Shown here one piece after another: positions 5,978-12,268 of a DNA stretch of 12,268 nucleotides. The DNA lies in assembly GCA_017648225.1 (NCBI GenBank), contig JAGCJE010000202.1, forward strand, positions 1-12,268, in the 5' to 3' direction. A program made the position numbers and the translations under genes. The stretch is from Kiritimatiellia bacterium. Its GTDB lineage: Bacteria > Verrucomicrobiota > Kiritimatiellia > RFP12 > UBA1067. The notes under the pieces were generated by a model, which saw only the letters and a list, made by a program, of their open reading frames with translations, was not told the DNA's origin and ran no database searches. The first letter of the stretch is position 1; every line of letters begins with the position of its first letter.

Positions 5978-7933
5978 TTATAACGCGATCGCATCGGCGA
6001 GAGCTTTCGCCACGCCGGCGCTGTCGCACCTGTCGAGACGCTCAAGTATTTTGGCCCAGCGGTAAGCGCCTGAGCCTGCGACGTCGAAAGGACGGTTGAC
6101 GAACAGGCAGTCGAATGCGCGACGGCGCGAACGATACTTCGCCTGGACGGAGGCGAGAGTCTTCTCAAACTGCGAAACGTATGCGGATGTGAACGCCGCG
6201 GGATCAGACACGAATGAAAGGCGCCGACGAACGACGTTCGCATAAGGCGCGACCGACTCCTCGAAAGAATGCTGATAGTTAACAAAGCTTCCCGTATGTT
6301 CCGTGACCACGAGCCGCGAGGGTATTCCGCTTGAATCAAACTGAAGAACCTCGTAATTCTTATCGAAGAGATTTTCCTTCGTTTCGGTCGAGCGGCGTCC
6401 GACGATCATATCCACGGCCGCGGCCTCGCCCATCAGCTGAGCGAACCTGAGCGCAAAGACGGGATTGCGGAATTTCGCGGCGGGGATTTTGTCAGAGGCC
6501 GTGCCCGGTATGTACGAACGCGCGAAATACGCCGTTCGGACAAGAGTTCCGCGATACTGGTTATTACCGTTATACGGCTCGGTAAACTGCCCGAAGCCAA
6601 CGTGCGTCGGCAGCTTCATGCCAAGCTGCCGGCACATGAGACGGCGGTCAAGAATGTAATCGGAATAATCGTTCGACTCTATCATCGCATGGAGAAGATC
6701 CTTGCCCTCGTCGAGATGTTCGGCGATGCCCCACTTCTGGAAGCGGAACATGTATATGTGGGCGGCAGGAAGCCCTACCTCCTTGCACTGCATGATATAG
6801 ACATGACCGCGCCTCGATCCTGCGATCGGATCGCGGGCGAGCGACGAGACGATGCGCCCGACGTTCACGTAATCAATCTCGCTGAAAACGCGCGAAAGAT
6901 TCAGGATGATGTTTCGGGCGCGGGGATCGCATATCTGGGCAAGCTCCGGATCGCGGGTGCGGTCGAACTCCTCCCAAAGCGGATCGAAAATGATTTCGCC
7001 GTCCTCGACGCGCGCGCCGGGCAGCCATTCTATCTGCCTGTAGAACTCGGGCGATATCCCCTGTATCAGATCGCCGTCCCTTACGATCGTATCGTTGGGG
7101 CCCTGCGTCAGCACCTGGCACATCGTATTGCGCCACTCAACGTTCTCTACGGTCTCCTCGCGCAGTTCCGCGGGAAGCGACGCTCTCCATTCCATGTCGA
7201 TTCTGCGGATTTCGGCTCTGAGCTCCTCCGCCGACATTGCCTCGGGGTCGAGCGCCTTGATGCTCTGTTTTATTTCAATCGGCGTCGTGACGGGAAAAAG
7301 ATCCAACTCGGGACAGCCCATGCGATTGCGCCGCGAAAGCATCGTCTGGATCTCTTTGATGTTCTCCTTCAGTTTCCCGTCGGAAATCTGAATCAGCGGC
7401 GTCGAGGCGCCGACCGTAATGTAACGCGTTCCGGTCGCGCTGTTGTAATAGTATATCGGCTCGCCGAGAATCGCAACCTTCGAACGCTCGACAAGACGCC
7501 CCATATCTTCGGGAGAAATGGGCGAGCGCGACATTCGCCAGTTCTCACCGCGCGCGCGAAGCGCGTTGCGGACCTTGGCGGAATGGGTGTTGAGAAAGCG
7601 GATCTTACGCTTGGAAACGAGGGTCTGAAGCGCCTCGTCCGCCAGAAACGCGAGATCGACGCGGTCGGGATCCGGACGGATAAGAACGGCATCCTCGGTA
7701 AAAATCAAATCTACCGAAAGAGCAAGCTCCTCATCCTCCTCGGCAACCGTAAGCGGCGCAAGACCTGCCGCCTTACGATCAGCGTTAATCGCGTCTATCC
7801 ACATCATGCGCTGCATGGCGTGGACACCCTTGCGGGTCACGAGTCCCGGGGTTTTGAGAAACAGCGTACCGATGCGCGAAAGAAGCTTTCCTTCCGCATC
7901 CCTGGCAAAAATCGGCTCTCCAAGTAATTTCAT
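5978..7933 (-). CDS. Uncharacterised 651-residue protein
   Basis: I do not recognise this family. No signal peptide or membrane segment is visible, so it is probably cytoplasmic. The motif L-G-E-P-I occurs twice, near residue 4 and near residue 156, each time followed by about 55 residues of similar layout, so an N-terminal duplication is possible. Residues 225-255 are charged and helical. Residues about 370-560 loosely recall an atypical protein kinase: IAGSRRGHVYIMQCKEVG (371-388), ETKENLF (517-523), YEVLQFD (527-533) and EHTGSF (545-550). I would not assert kinase activity. Start: the ATG at 7933 has GGAAA a few bases upstream; an in-frame ATG at 7942 and TTG at 7954 are alternatives. It lies between an HNH gene (45 bases upstream) and a peptide-type permease (11 bases downstream), so co-expression is likely. 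Confidence 0.85.
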   Translation of the reverse strand: MKLLGEPIFARDAEGKLLSRIGTLFLKTPGLVTRKGVHAMQRMMWIDAINADRKAAGLAPLTVAEEDEELALSVDLIFTEDAVLIRPDPDRVDLAFLADEALQTLVSKRKIRFLNTHSAKVRNALRARGENWRMSRSPISPEDMGRLVERSKVAILGEPIYYYNSATGTRYITVGASTPLIQISDGKLKENIKEIQTMLSRRNRMGCPELDLFPVTTPIEIKQSIKALDPEAMSAEELRAEIRRIDMEWRASLPAELREETVENVEWRNTMCQVLTQGPNDTIVRDGDLIQGISPEFYRQIEWLPGARVEDGEIIFDPLWEEFDRTRDPELAQICDPRARNIILNLSRVFSEIDYVNVGRIVSSLARDPIAGSRRGHVYIMQCKEVGLPAAHIYMFRFQKWGIAEHLDEGKDLLHAMIESNDYSDYILDRRLMCRQLGMKLPTHVGFGQFTEPYNGNNQYRGTLVRTAYFARSYIPGTASDKIPAAKFRNPVFALRFAQLMGEAAAVDMIVGRRSTETKENLFDKNYEVLQFDSSGIPSRLVVTEHTGSFVNYQHSFEESVAPYANVVRRRLSFVSDPAAFTSAYVSQFEKTLASVQAKYRSRRRAFDCLFVNRPFDVAGSGAYRWAKILERLDRCDSAGVAKALADAIAL

Positions 7934-7942
7934 AGTTTCCAT

Positions 7943-7948
7943 ATTATA
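7943..7948 (-). promoter_or_regulatory. TATAAT just upstream of the 651-residue gene
   Basis: The minus strand reads TATAAT nine bases before the ATG at 7933. If used as a -10, transcription would start at or next to that ATG, giving a leaderless or nearly leaderless message. No good -35 is present and the gene is also within reach of upstream operon transcription, so this is weak. Confidence 0.25.
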
Positions 7949-7978
7949 ACACAACTTGATAATACCCGCTTGAATAAT

Positions 7979-8272
7979 CTATCCAGGGAAGAGCCGGCTT
8001 AAAATCTGCTCAGCCGGTGTCATCGCCTTTTTACCGTTATTGCACTCTTTGCAGCAGGGAACGCAGTTTGAGCGCACGGACTTTCCGCCGCGCGCAACGG
8101 GAACGACATGATCCATCGTCAGATTTTCAGCTCCAACCGTCCTGCCGCAGTAATGACATACGCCCTTTTGGAGCTGCGCGCGCCACCAGTCCGTCTTGCG
8201 CAGTTCGCGAGCCTTCTCGCGTTCACGCTTTGAATGCACGGGATCTGCGGAAAATTCCACCCAGTCATCCAT
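7979..8272 (-). CDS. Small HNH endonuclease-domain protein
   Basis: A 97-residue protein with a zinc-ribbon HNH fold. C39-x-x-C42 and C74-x-x-C77 form the likely structural zinc site. The active-site segment is TMDHVVPVARGGKS (52-65, with D54-H55), followed by N69 and C77-N78. This is the MDHxxPxxxGG type common in stand-alone HNH nucleases. The N-terminal 36 residues are charged (KREREKARELRK) and may bind DNA. The ATG at 8272 overlaps the TGA of the glycosyltransferase gene as TGATG, and AAAGGAC upstream could serve as ribosome binding site; a GTG one codon earlier is the alternative. Stand-alone HNH proteins occur in phages, restriction systems and as housekeeping genes of unknown role. 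No methylase, terminase or intron is nearby, so the target is unknown. Confidence 0.88.
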   Translation of the reverse strand: MDDWVEFSADPVHSKREREKARELRKTDWWRAQLQKGVCHYCGRTVGAENLTMDHVVPVARGGKSVRSNCVPCCKECNNGKKAMTPAEQILSRLFPG

Positions 8273-10086
8273 CACACATGGTCCTTTCCTATGAATTCAC
8301 ATGGCGCTTTTGCGGCAAGAAGCCCTTGAATGAACTTTATCCCGTACACCACGTGAGAAGTGAAAACCGCAGCCATCGTTAAAAGCCATGTCAAAAGATT
8401 GCGCGAAACCGTCGTCAACGCCAAAATAAAAAGATAAAAAGCCAACGGCGCAAGCATGACTGAAATAACCCAAGTCGTAACATTCAACCAGGGAACAAAT
8501 GGCACGACTGCCGCGAAAACGCCGAGCGCTACGAGATACGCGACAAAAAGACTCGGAATAAAATACGAAAGCCTCAGCGAATTGGACGGATAACGTTTGA
8601 CGAAATATCCACGATGAAACGCATAACGCCCGAGCTGGCGAAGATGGGGCCCGAAAAGTTTCCGACGGTGATGATTGACTACAACCCACGGGTCGTACAC
8701 TATGCGTTTGCCGGAATCGATTATGTCTTTACAGAGCAAAGTATCTTCGCCAGGCCAGAAATCGGTGCGGTAACCGTTGATTTTCCGCAGAAGATCCGTG
8801 CGGACAAAGAGATTGCAGCTCGGATAATCGTCTACATCGCGCCTGACGCCGCCCGCTTTGTAGCGGTAACGGTAATTGCCCGAAAGAAGAATATTGTCGT
8901 ATGCGCGACCTCCGACTCTGGCGAGATACGGATCGTTTACCGGCGTTACACCAGGGCCGCCTACGGCTCCTATGGTCTCGTCGGCGAAATACTTTATAGC
9001 GTATTCAAGCCAATGCGCGTCGGGATAGGCGTCATCGTCGCTGAACGCGACGACGGCTCCCTTCGCTTCTTTTATTCCGATATTGCGCTTCTCCGCGGGA
9101 CGTACCCTGCCCGTGGGAATAATCTTAAGATCAAGCGCTCTGACGCCGAGATCGAGTTCGCCGTCCGGCAGCACAATAACCTCGAAATCGCGGTAAGTCT
9201 GCCTCTCAAGCGCGGCGATACACTCATCAAGAACGCCGCTGCCCTGCGGACAGGCGATTACGACGGATACAAAAGGTTTTTCCTTCAATTGCGGAGGAAC
9301 TTCGGCCTTAGCGTAATACTTAAGGACCTTGAGCCTGTAGAAGACCGCAAGGGAGTCGAGCGCCATAACCTTCACGGTATTCGCGCTCAACGCGCCGAAT
9401 TTATTTCCGAATCTGATAATTACGGGAGCTTCAACGATTTTAGCGCCGCGCTGATGCGCGATCGACAGAAGTTCGAGATCGAACGCGTATGCCTTTACGA
9501 GCATTCGCGAAAGCGCCTCTCCAAGCACCTTGCGCTTAAAGAGCTTCATGCCCGTCTGAGTGTCGGTGATAGGAAGACCGATGAAAATCCGGACAATCGT
9601 GAAATACACCCAGCTAACCAGACGCCTGTGCCACGGATACTGAACCCGGGAATTTTTATGACGTTTCGAACCGACCACGACATCGGCGTTTCGAGAAGCC
9701 ATAGCGTCAAAAAACCATGGCGTCTGTTCGGGAAGAATATCGAGATCTCCGTCCAGCAGCATTACAAGATCACCCGTCGACGCTTCAAAGCCTGCACGCA
9801 ACGCGGCCCCTTTGCCGCCGTTCACTGGACAGATGACAGGCTTGACAACGACATCGCCGAACTTTTCGGAGGCGAGTTCCGCGAGCGCTCCCGCCGTCCC
9901 GTCGGAAGAGCCGTCGTCGACGGGAAGAATTTCGGCCCTGATTCCGTTCGCCGCAAAAAGTTCCGCGGTCATTCTGACGTTTGACGCAACCTTGTCGACA
10001 AGATTGTATACGGGCATAACGACAGAAAGCCGGCCGCTGCCGACCGTCTCTTTAACTATTTTCCACGAAACCTTCCCGTCATTCAT
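8272..10086 (-). CDS. Fused double family-2 glycosyltransferase with C-terminal membrane segments
   Basis: A 604-residue protein joining two different GT-A (GT2) domains. Domain one (about 18-260) is dolichyl-phosphate-mannose-synthase-like: VVMPVYN (22-28), DDGSSDGT (57-64), NGGKG (89-93), LDGDLD (111-116, metal-binding DxD) and DTQTGMK (175-181). Domain two (about 270-500) has VSVVIACPQG, FSDDDAYPD (348-356), PSCNLFVRTDLL (422-433) and GEDTLLC (446-452). Residues about 508-585 contain two or three membrane helices. Such proteins use nucleotide- or lipid-linked sugars to build cell-surface glycans, lipids or glycoproteins; donor and acceptor cannot be told. Codon 1 is the ATG at 10086, the first in frame before the domain. 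No ribosome binding site precedes it, which is odd. It heads the unit containing the HNH, 651-residue and permease genes. Confidence 0.92.
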   Translation of the reverse strand: MNDGKVSWKIVKETVGSGRLSVVMPVYNLVDKVASNVRMTAELFAANGIRAEILPVDDGSSDGTAGALAELASEKFGDVVVKPVICPVNGGKGAALRAGFEASTGDLVMLLDGDLDILPEQTPWFFDAMASRNADVVVGSKRHKNSRVQYPWHRRLVSWVYFTIVRIFIGLPITDTQTGMKLFKRKVLGEALSRMLVKAYAFDLELLSIAHQRGAKIVEAPVIIRFGNKFGALSANTVKVMALDSLAVFYRLKVLKYYAKAEVPPQLKEKPFVSVVIACPQGSGVLDECIAALERQTYRDFEVIVLPDGELDLGVRALDLKIIPTGRVRPAEKRNIGIKEAKGAVVAFSDDDAYPDAHWLEYAIKYFADETIGAVGGPGVTPVNDPYLARVGGRAYDNILLSGNYRYRYKAGGVRRDVDDYPSCNLFVRTDLLRKINGYRTDFWPGEDTLLCKDIIDSGKRIVYDPWVVVNHHRRKLFGPHLRQLGRYAFHRGYFVKRYPSNSLRLSYFIPSLFVAYLVALGVFAAVVPFVPWLNVTTWVISVMLAPLAFYLFILALTTVSRNLLTWLLTMAAVFTSHVVYGIKFIQGLLAAKAPCEFIGKDHV

Positions 10087-10098
10087 CGTATCATCATT

Positions 10099-10127
10099 AT
10101 TTTATCAAATTTGAGCAAAAACATTAA
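10099..10127 (-). promoter_or_regulatory. Candidate promoter of the glycosyltransferase unit
   Basis: On the minus strand TTAATG (10122-10127) and TAAAAT (10099-10104) are 17 bases apart, directly after the rplL terminator. The -10 matches at five of six positions and the -35 at three. Transcription would start within about 8 bases of the ATG at 10086, so the message would have a very short leader, in line with the missing ribosome binding site. Confidence 0.4.
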
Positions 10128-10141
10128 GGGTAAACGCCAAT

Positions 10142-10174
10142 AAAAAAAGGTCCGCGTAAAACGCAGACCTTTTA
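10142..10174 (-). terminator. Intrinsic terminator after rplL
   Basis: On the minus strand the eight-base stem GGTCTGCG/CGCGGACC (one T-G wobble) closes a TTTTA loop. It is extended by an A-run before and a run of six or more T after. This is a textbook rho-independent terminator about 20 bases past the rplL stop codon. The A-run opposite also gives a short T-tract on the plus strand, but nothing is transcribed toward it there. Confidence 0.92.
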
Positions 10175-10194
10175 CGGAATCTAAGTAATTGAAA

Positions 10195-10560
10195 TTACTT
10201 GATTTCGATCTCAGCGCCAGCCTTCTTAAGCTGCTCGGCGATCTTCTCAGCCTCGTCCTTGGCGATGGCTTCCTTGACCTTCTTGGGAGCGCCGTCGACC
10301 ATGTCCTTGGCGTCCTTGAGGCCGAGACCCGTGATAGCGCGGATTTCCTTGATGACCGCGATCTTGTTGGCACCGGCGGACTTGAGGATAACGTCGAACT
10401 CGGTCTTCTCTTCAGCGGCGGCAGCACCGGCGCCAGGAGCGGCAACGGCAACGGCAGCGGCGGCGGAAACGCCCCAAGCTTCCTCGAGAGCCTTGACGAG
10501 TTCGTTGATTTCGAGAACGGTCTTACCGGACAGTTCCTGGATGATTTCTTCGTTTGTCAT
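10195..10560 (-). CDS. rplL: 50S ribosomal protein L7/L12
   Basis: A 121-residue protein of normal length. It forms the flexible stalk of the large ribosomal subunit that recruits and activates the translational GTPases. The N-terminal dimerisation helices (1-32, EEIIQELSGKTVLEINELVKALEE) are followed by an alanine-rich hinge (33-49). The globular factor-binding domain (53-121) contains KIAVIKEIRAITGLGLKDAK and the closing LKKAGAEIEIK. The ATG at 10560 is preceded by AAGGA and an A-rich spacer. It lies 56 bases after rplJ, with a hairpin in the gap, and directly before a terminator. The usual next genes, rpoB and rpoC, do not follow. Confidence 0.98.
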   Translation of the reverse strand: MTNEEIIQELSGKTVLEINELVKALEEAWGVSAAAAVAVAAPGAGAAAAEEKTEFDVILKSAGANKIAVIKEIRAITGLGLKDAKDMVDGAPKKVKEAIAKDEAEKIAEQLKKAGAEIEIK

Positions 10561-10584
10561 TTTCTTTTTTCCTTTTTAGTTCAA

Positions 10585-10608
10585 CCTTCAGCGTGTTTCA
10601 TCTGAAGG
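10585..10608 (-). promoter_or_regulatory. Hairpin between rplJ and rplL
   Basis: CCTTCAG and CTGAAGG form a perfect seven-base stem with a ten-base loop in the 56-base rplJ-rplL gap. No T-run follows, so it is not a terminator. It could be an mRNA processing or stabilising element that helps raise L7/L12 output relative to L10, which is needed because L7/L12 is present in several copies per ribosome. The role is inferred. Confidence 0.5.
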
Positions 10609-10616
10609 AAATTTGT

Positions 10617-11159
10617 TTACTCTGCCGCGGGAGCCTCTGCCGCGGGAGCGGCTTCCTCGGCGGCGGGAGCGGCCTCGCCGCCCTTCTTCGCCTTCTCGGA
10701 GAGAACGCGAGCGAGACGCGTCGCGGGCTCCTTGAAGAGCATAAGAAGCGTAGCTCTGAGCTCGTTCTTGCCTGGAACCTTGGAGAGAGCCTCGACCATA
10801 GCGGCGTCGACGATCTTGCTGTCGTAATCAGCGCCCTTGACGCTGGCCTTGCCGGCAGAATCCTTGACGAAAGCCATGATGGCCTTGGCGACGGCGGTGG
10901 GTTCACCCTTGCCGATGACTACGGCCGTAGGTCCGGCGAGCATCGCGTTGACGTCGTCCGACCAGCCCTTCTCCTTCGCGACCTTCGCGAGGTAAGAGTT
11001 CTTGACGACGAGAAGACGGCTCTCGACCTTGCGGAGTTCAGCGCGGAGCTTGGAAAGCTGAGCGACCGTGACACCGCCGTAGTTGACGATGAAGCAGTAG
11101 TCGGAATCCTTTACGCGGGCGACGACTTCGTCCAAAATCGCAATCTTTTCAATTCTCAT
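10617..11159 (-). CDS. rplJ: 50S ribosomal protein L10
   Basis: A 180-residue protein that anchors L7/L12 dimers to the 23S rRNA at the stalk base. It shows the family pattern: SDYCFIVNYGGVTVAQLSKLRAELRK (19-44), then VVKNSYLAKVAKE (51-63), AGPTAVVIG (75-83) and the C-terminal L12-binding helix FKEPATRLARVLSEKAK. The last 20 or so residues are an Ala/Glu/Pro-rich tail (AAPAAEEAAPAAEAPAAE) that makes it slightly longer than typical L10. AGGAGG lies eight bases before the ATG at 11159, an excellent ribosome binding site. Only 17 bases separate it from rplA, so there is no room for a long L10-binding leader directly upstream as in Escherichia coli. Confidence 0.98.
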   Translation of the reverse strand: MRIEKIAILDEVVARVKDSDYCFIVNYGGVTVAQLSKLRAELRKVESRLLVVKNSYLAKVAKEKGWSDDVNAMLAGPTAVVIGKGEPTAVAKAIMAFVKDSAGKASVKGADYDSKIVDAAMVEALSKVPGKNELRATLLMLFKEPATRLARVLSEKAKKGGEAAPAAEEAAPAAEAPAAE

Positions 11160-11177
11160 TTCAAATACCTCCTAAGC

Positions 11178-11870
11178 TTATTCGGCATCCGTCGCGGCGA
11201 TCACGGGAACGCCGACACCCATCGTGGAGGAAATGCTCATGGACTTGATGAACGTACCCTTTACGTTAGCGGGCTTGGCGGCCTGAACGGCAGCGACTAC
11301 AGCCTTGATGTTGCTAACGAGAGCGGCGTCCTCGAAGCTGCGCTTACCGGCGATAACAGCGAGGTTGCCGGTCTTGTCCATACGGAAATCGACCTTGCCG
11401 CCCTTGGCTTCCTTAACGGCCGTGGCGGTATCGTCGGTAACGGTACCGGTCTTGGGGTTGGGCATGAGGCCGCGGGGACCGAGAACGCGGGCGCACTTAC
11501 GGACTTCCTTCATCGCTTCAACGGTAGCGATGGCGACGTCGAAATCGCACCAGCCTTCCTTGGTGACCTTCTCGATCAAATCGGCCATGCCGACATAATC
11601 GGCACCAGCCTGACGGGCTGCTTCAGCCGCATCACCACCGGCGAACACGGCGATCTTTACGGTCTTGCCGGAACCGTTGGGGAGCTTGACCGTACCGCGA
11701 ACGGCGGTATCGCCCTTCGTGAGATCCTTGCCAAGGTGGAAATAAACGTCGACCGTCTCGTCAAACTTTGCGCCGGCGTTGGCCTTGACGAACTTAACGG
11801 CCTCCTCGATGGAAACAGCCTTCTGGGGCGCCTTCTTAAGAGCGGCGCGATACTTCTTACCGTGCTTCAT
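11178..11870 (-). CDS. rplA: 50S ribosomal protein L1
   Basis: A 230-residue protein, normal length, that forms the mobile L1 stalk by the E site and in many bacteria represses its own operon. Landmarks are KFDETVDVYFHLGKD (35-49), RGTVKLPNGSGKTVKIAVFAGGD (58-80), the signature CARVLGPRGLMPNPKTGTV (126-144) and the RNA-contact end KGTFIKSMSISSTMGVGVPV (204-223). The ATG at 11870 overlaps the rplK stop as ATGA, and GAGGTG inside the end of rplK serves as ribosome binding site, so the two genes are probably translationally coupled. Confidence 0.98.
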   Translation of the reverse strand: MKHGKKYRAALKKAPQKAVSIEEAVKFVKANAGAKFDETVDVYFHLGKDLTKGDTAVRGTVKLPNGSGKTVKIAVFAGGDAAEAARQAGADYVGMADLIEKVTKEGWCDFDVAIATVEAMKEVRKCARVLGPRGLMPNPKTGTVTDDTATAVKEAKGGKVDFRMDKTGNLAVIAGKRSFEDAALVSNIKAVVAAVQAAKPANVKGTFIKSMSISSTMGVGVPVIAATDAE

Positions 11871-12268
11871 TCAACCACCTCGATTCCCATGTTGCGGGCC
11901 GTGCCGACAATCATCTTGTAGGCCTGCTCCGGATCCTCGGTATTGAGGTCAGCCTTCTTCATCTCAACGATCTTGAGAACCTGTTCCTTGGTGACCTTAC
12001 CGACCTTGTTCTTGTTGGGAACGCCGCTACCCTTTGCAAGACCGGCTTCCTTCTTGAGAAGAACCGACGCGGGCGGTGACTTGAACTGCAGCGAGAAGCT
12101 ACGGTCCTGATAAACGGTAATGATTACGGGGATTACGAGACCAGCATCCTTGGCAGTCTTCGCATTGAACTCCTTGCAGAACTGCATGATGTTGACACCA
12201 GCAGAACCCAAGGCGGGACCGACGGGCGGTGCGGGATTCGCAGCGCCGGCCGGGATCTGGAGTTTAAC
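11867..12268 (-). CDS. rplK: 50S ribosomal protein L11, 5' end outside window
   Basis: The visible 133 codons begin inside the conserved N-terminal segment, VKLQIPAGAANPAPPVGPAL, at the window edge. They continue with GSAGVNIMQFCKEFNAKT, the classic L11 start that binds 23S rRNA at the GTPase centre. The C-terminal RNA-binding domain ends DLNTEDPEQAYKMIVGTARNMGIEVVE, again canonical. Only about 8-10 codons should be missing. The TTG at 12211 that opens the longest in-window ORF is an internal leucine, not the start. Its TGA (11867-11869) overlaps the rplA ATG. It should be preceded by nusG or tRNA genes outside the window. Confidence 0.98.
   Translation of the reverse strand, partial: VKLQIPAGAANPAPPVGPALGSAGVNIMQFCKEFNAKTAKDAGLVIPVIITVYQDRSFSLQFKSPPASVLLKKEAGLAKGSGVPNKNKVGKVTKEQVLKIVEMKKADLNTEDPEQAYKMIVGTARNMGIEVVE

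Noticed and set aside
6602..7927. Long plus-strand open frame of 441 codons
   Set aside because: It is exactly antisense to the 651-residue gene, which has a better start context, operon spacing and composition. The plus-strand product is Arg/His-rich with no domain.
8614..9984. Long plus-strand open frame of 456 codons
   Set aside because: Antisense shadow of the glycosyltransferase gene, whose GT2 motifs are unmistakable on the minus strand.
10554..11921. Long plus-strand open frame of 455 codons
   Set aside because: Antisense shadow of the rplA-rplJ-rplL genes, created by their strong codon bias.

Overview
The window looks like a chromosomal segment of a PVC-group bacterium, most likely a gut-type Kiritimatiellota/Verrucomicrobiota relative. 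The best clue is the C-terminus of the large leucine-rich-repeat protein, which carries a WQDYVAGTNP-type module followed by a short beta domain. I know that arrangement from surface proteins of these phyla. The taxonomic call is an inference; there is no 16S rRNA gene here. All recognisable genes lie on the minus strand, so the window is described below from its right end in transcription order.

Right end (12268 to 10142): a ribosomal protein operon, rplK (5' end cut off), rplA, rplJ and rplL, encoding L11, L1, L10 and L7/L12. rplK and rplA overlap by an ATGA, rplA and rplJ are 17 bases apart, and a hairpin lies between rplJ and rplL. rplL is followed by a strong intrinsic terminator. rpoB, its usual neighbour, is absent.

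Middle (10127 to 5016): a second transcription unit, with a possible promoter just after that terminator. It encodes a fusion of two family-2 glycosyltransferases with a membrane tail, a small HNH nuclease-like protein coupled to it by a TGATG overlap, a 651-residue protein I cannot assign, and one dipeptide/oligopeptide-type ABC permease. The other subunits of that transporter are not present.

Left (5015 to 93): an AT-rich, gene-poor island. A single gene for a secreted 1066-residue BspA-type leucine-rich-repeat protein sits between two diverged inverted copies of a repeat of about 230 bases (near 290-530 and 4665-4890). Before the gene is a stretch of about 500 bases with a good extended -10 promoter and at least six perfect-arm inverted repeats, possibly a long structured leader. 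This flanked, compositionally distinct block is the most unusual part of the window.

Far left (92 to 1): the first 30 codons of a short-chain dehydrogenase/reductase gene with a clear ribosome binding site and a plausible promoter.
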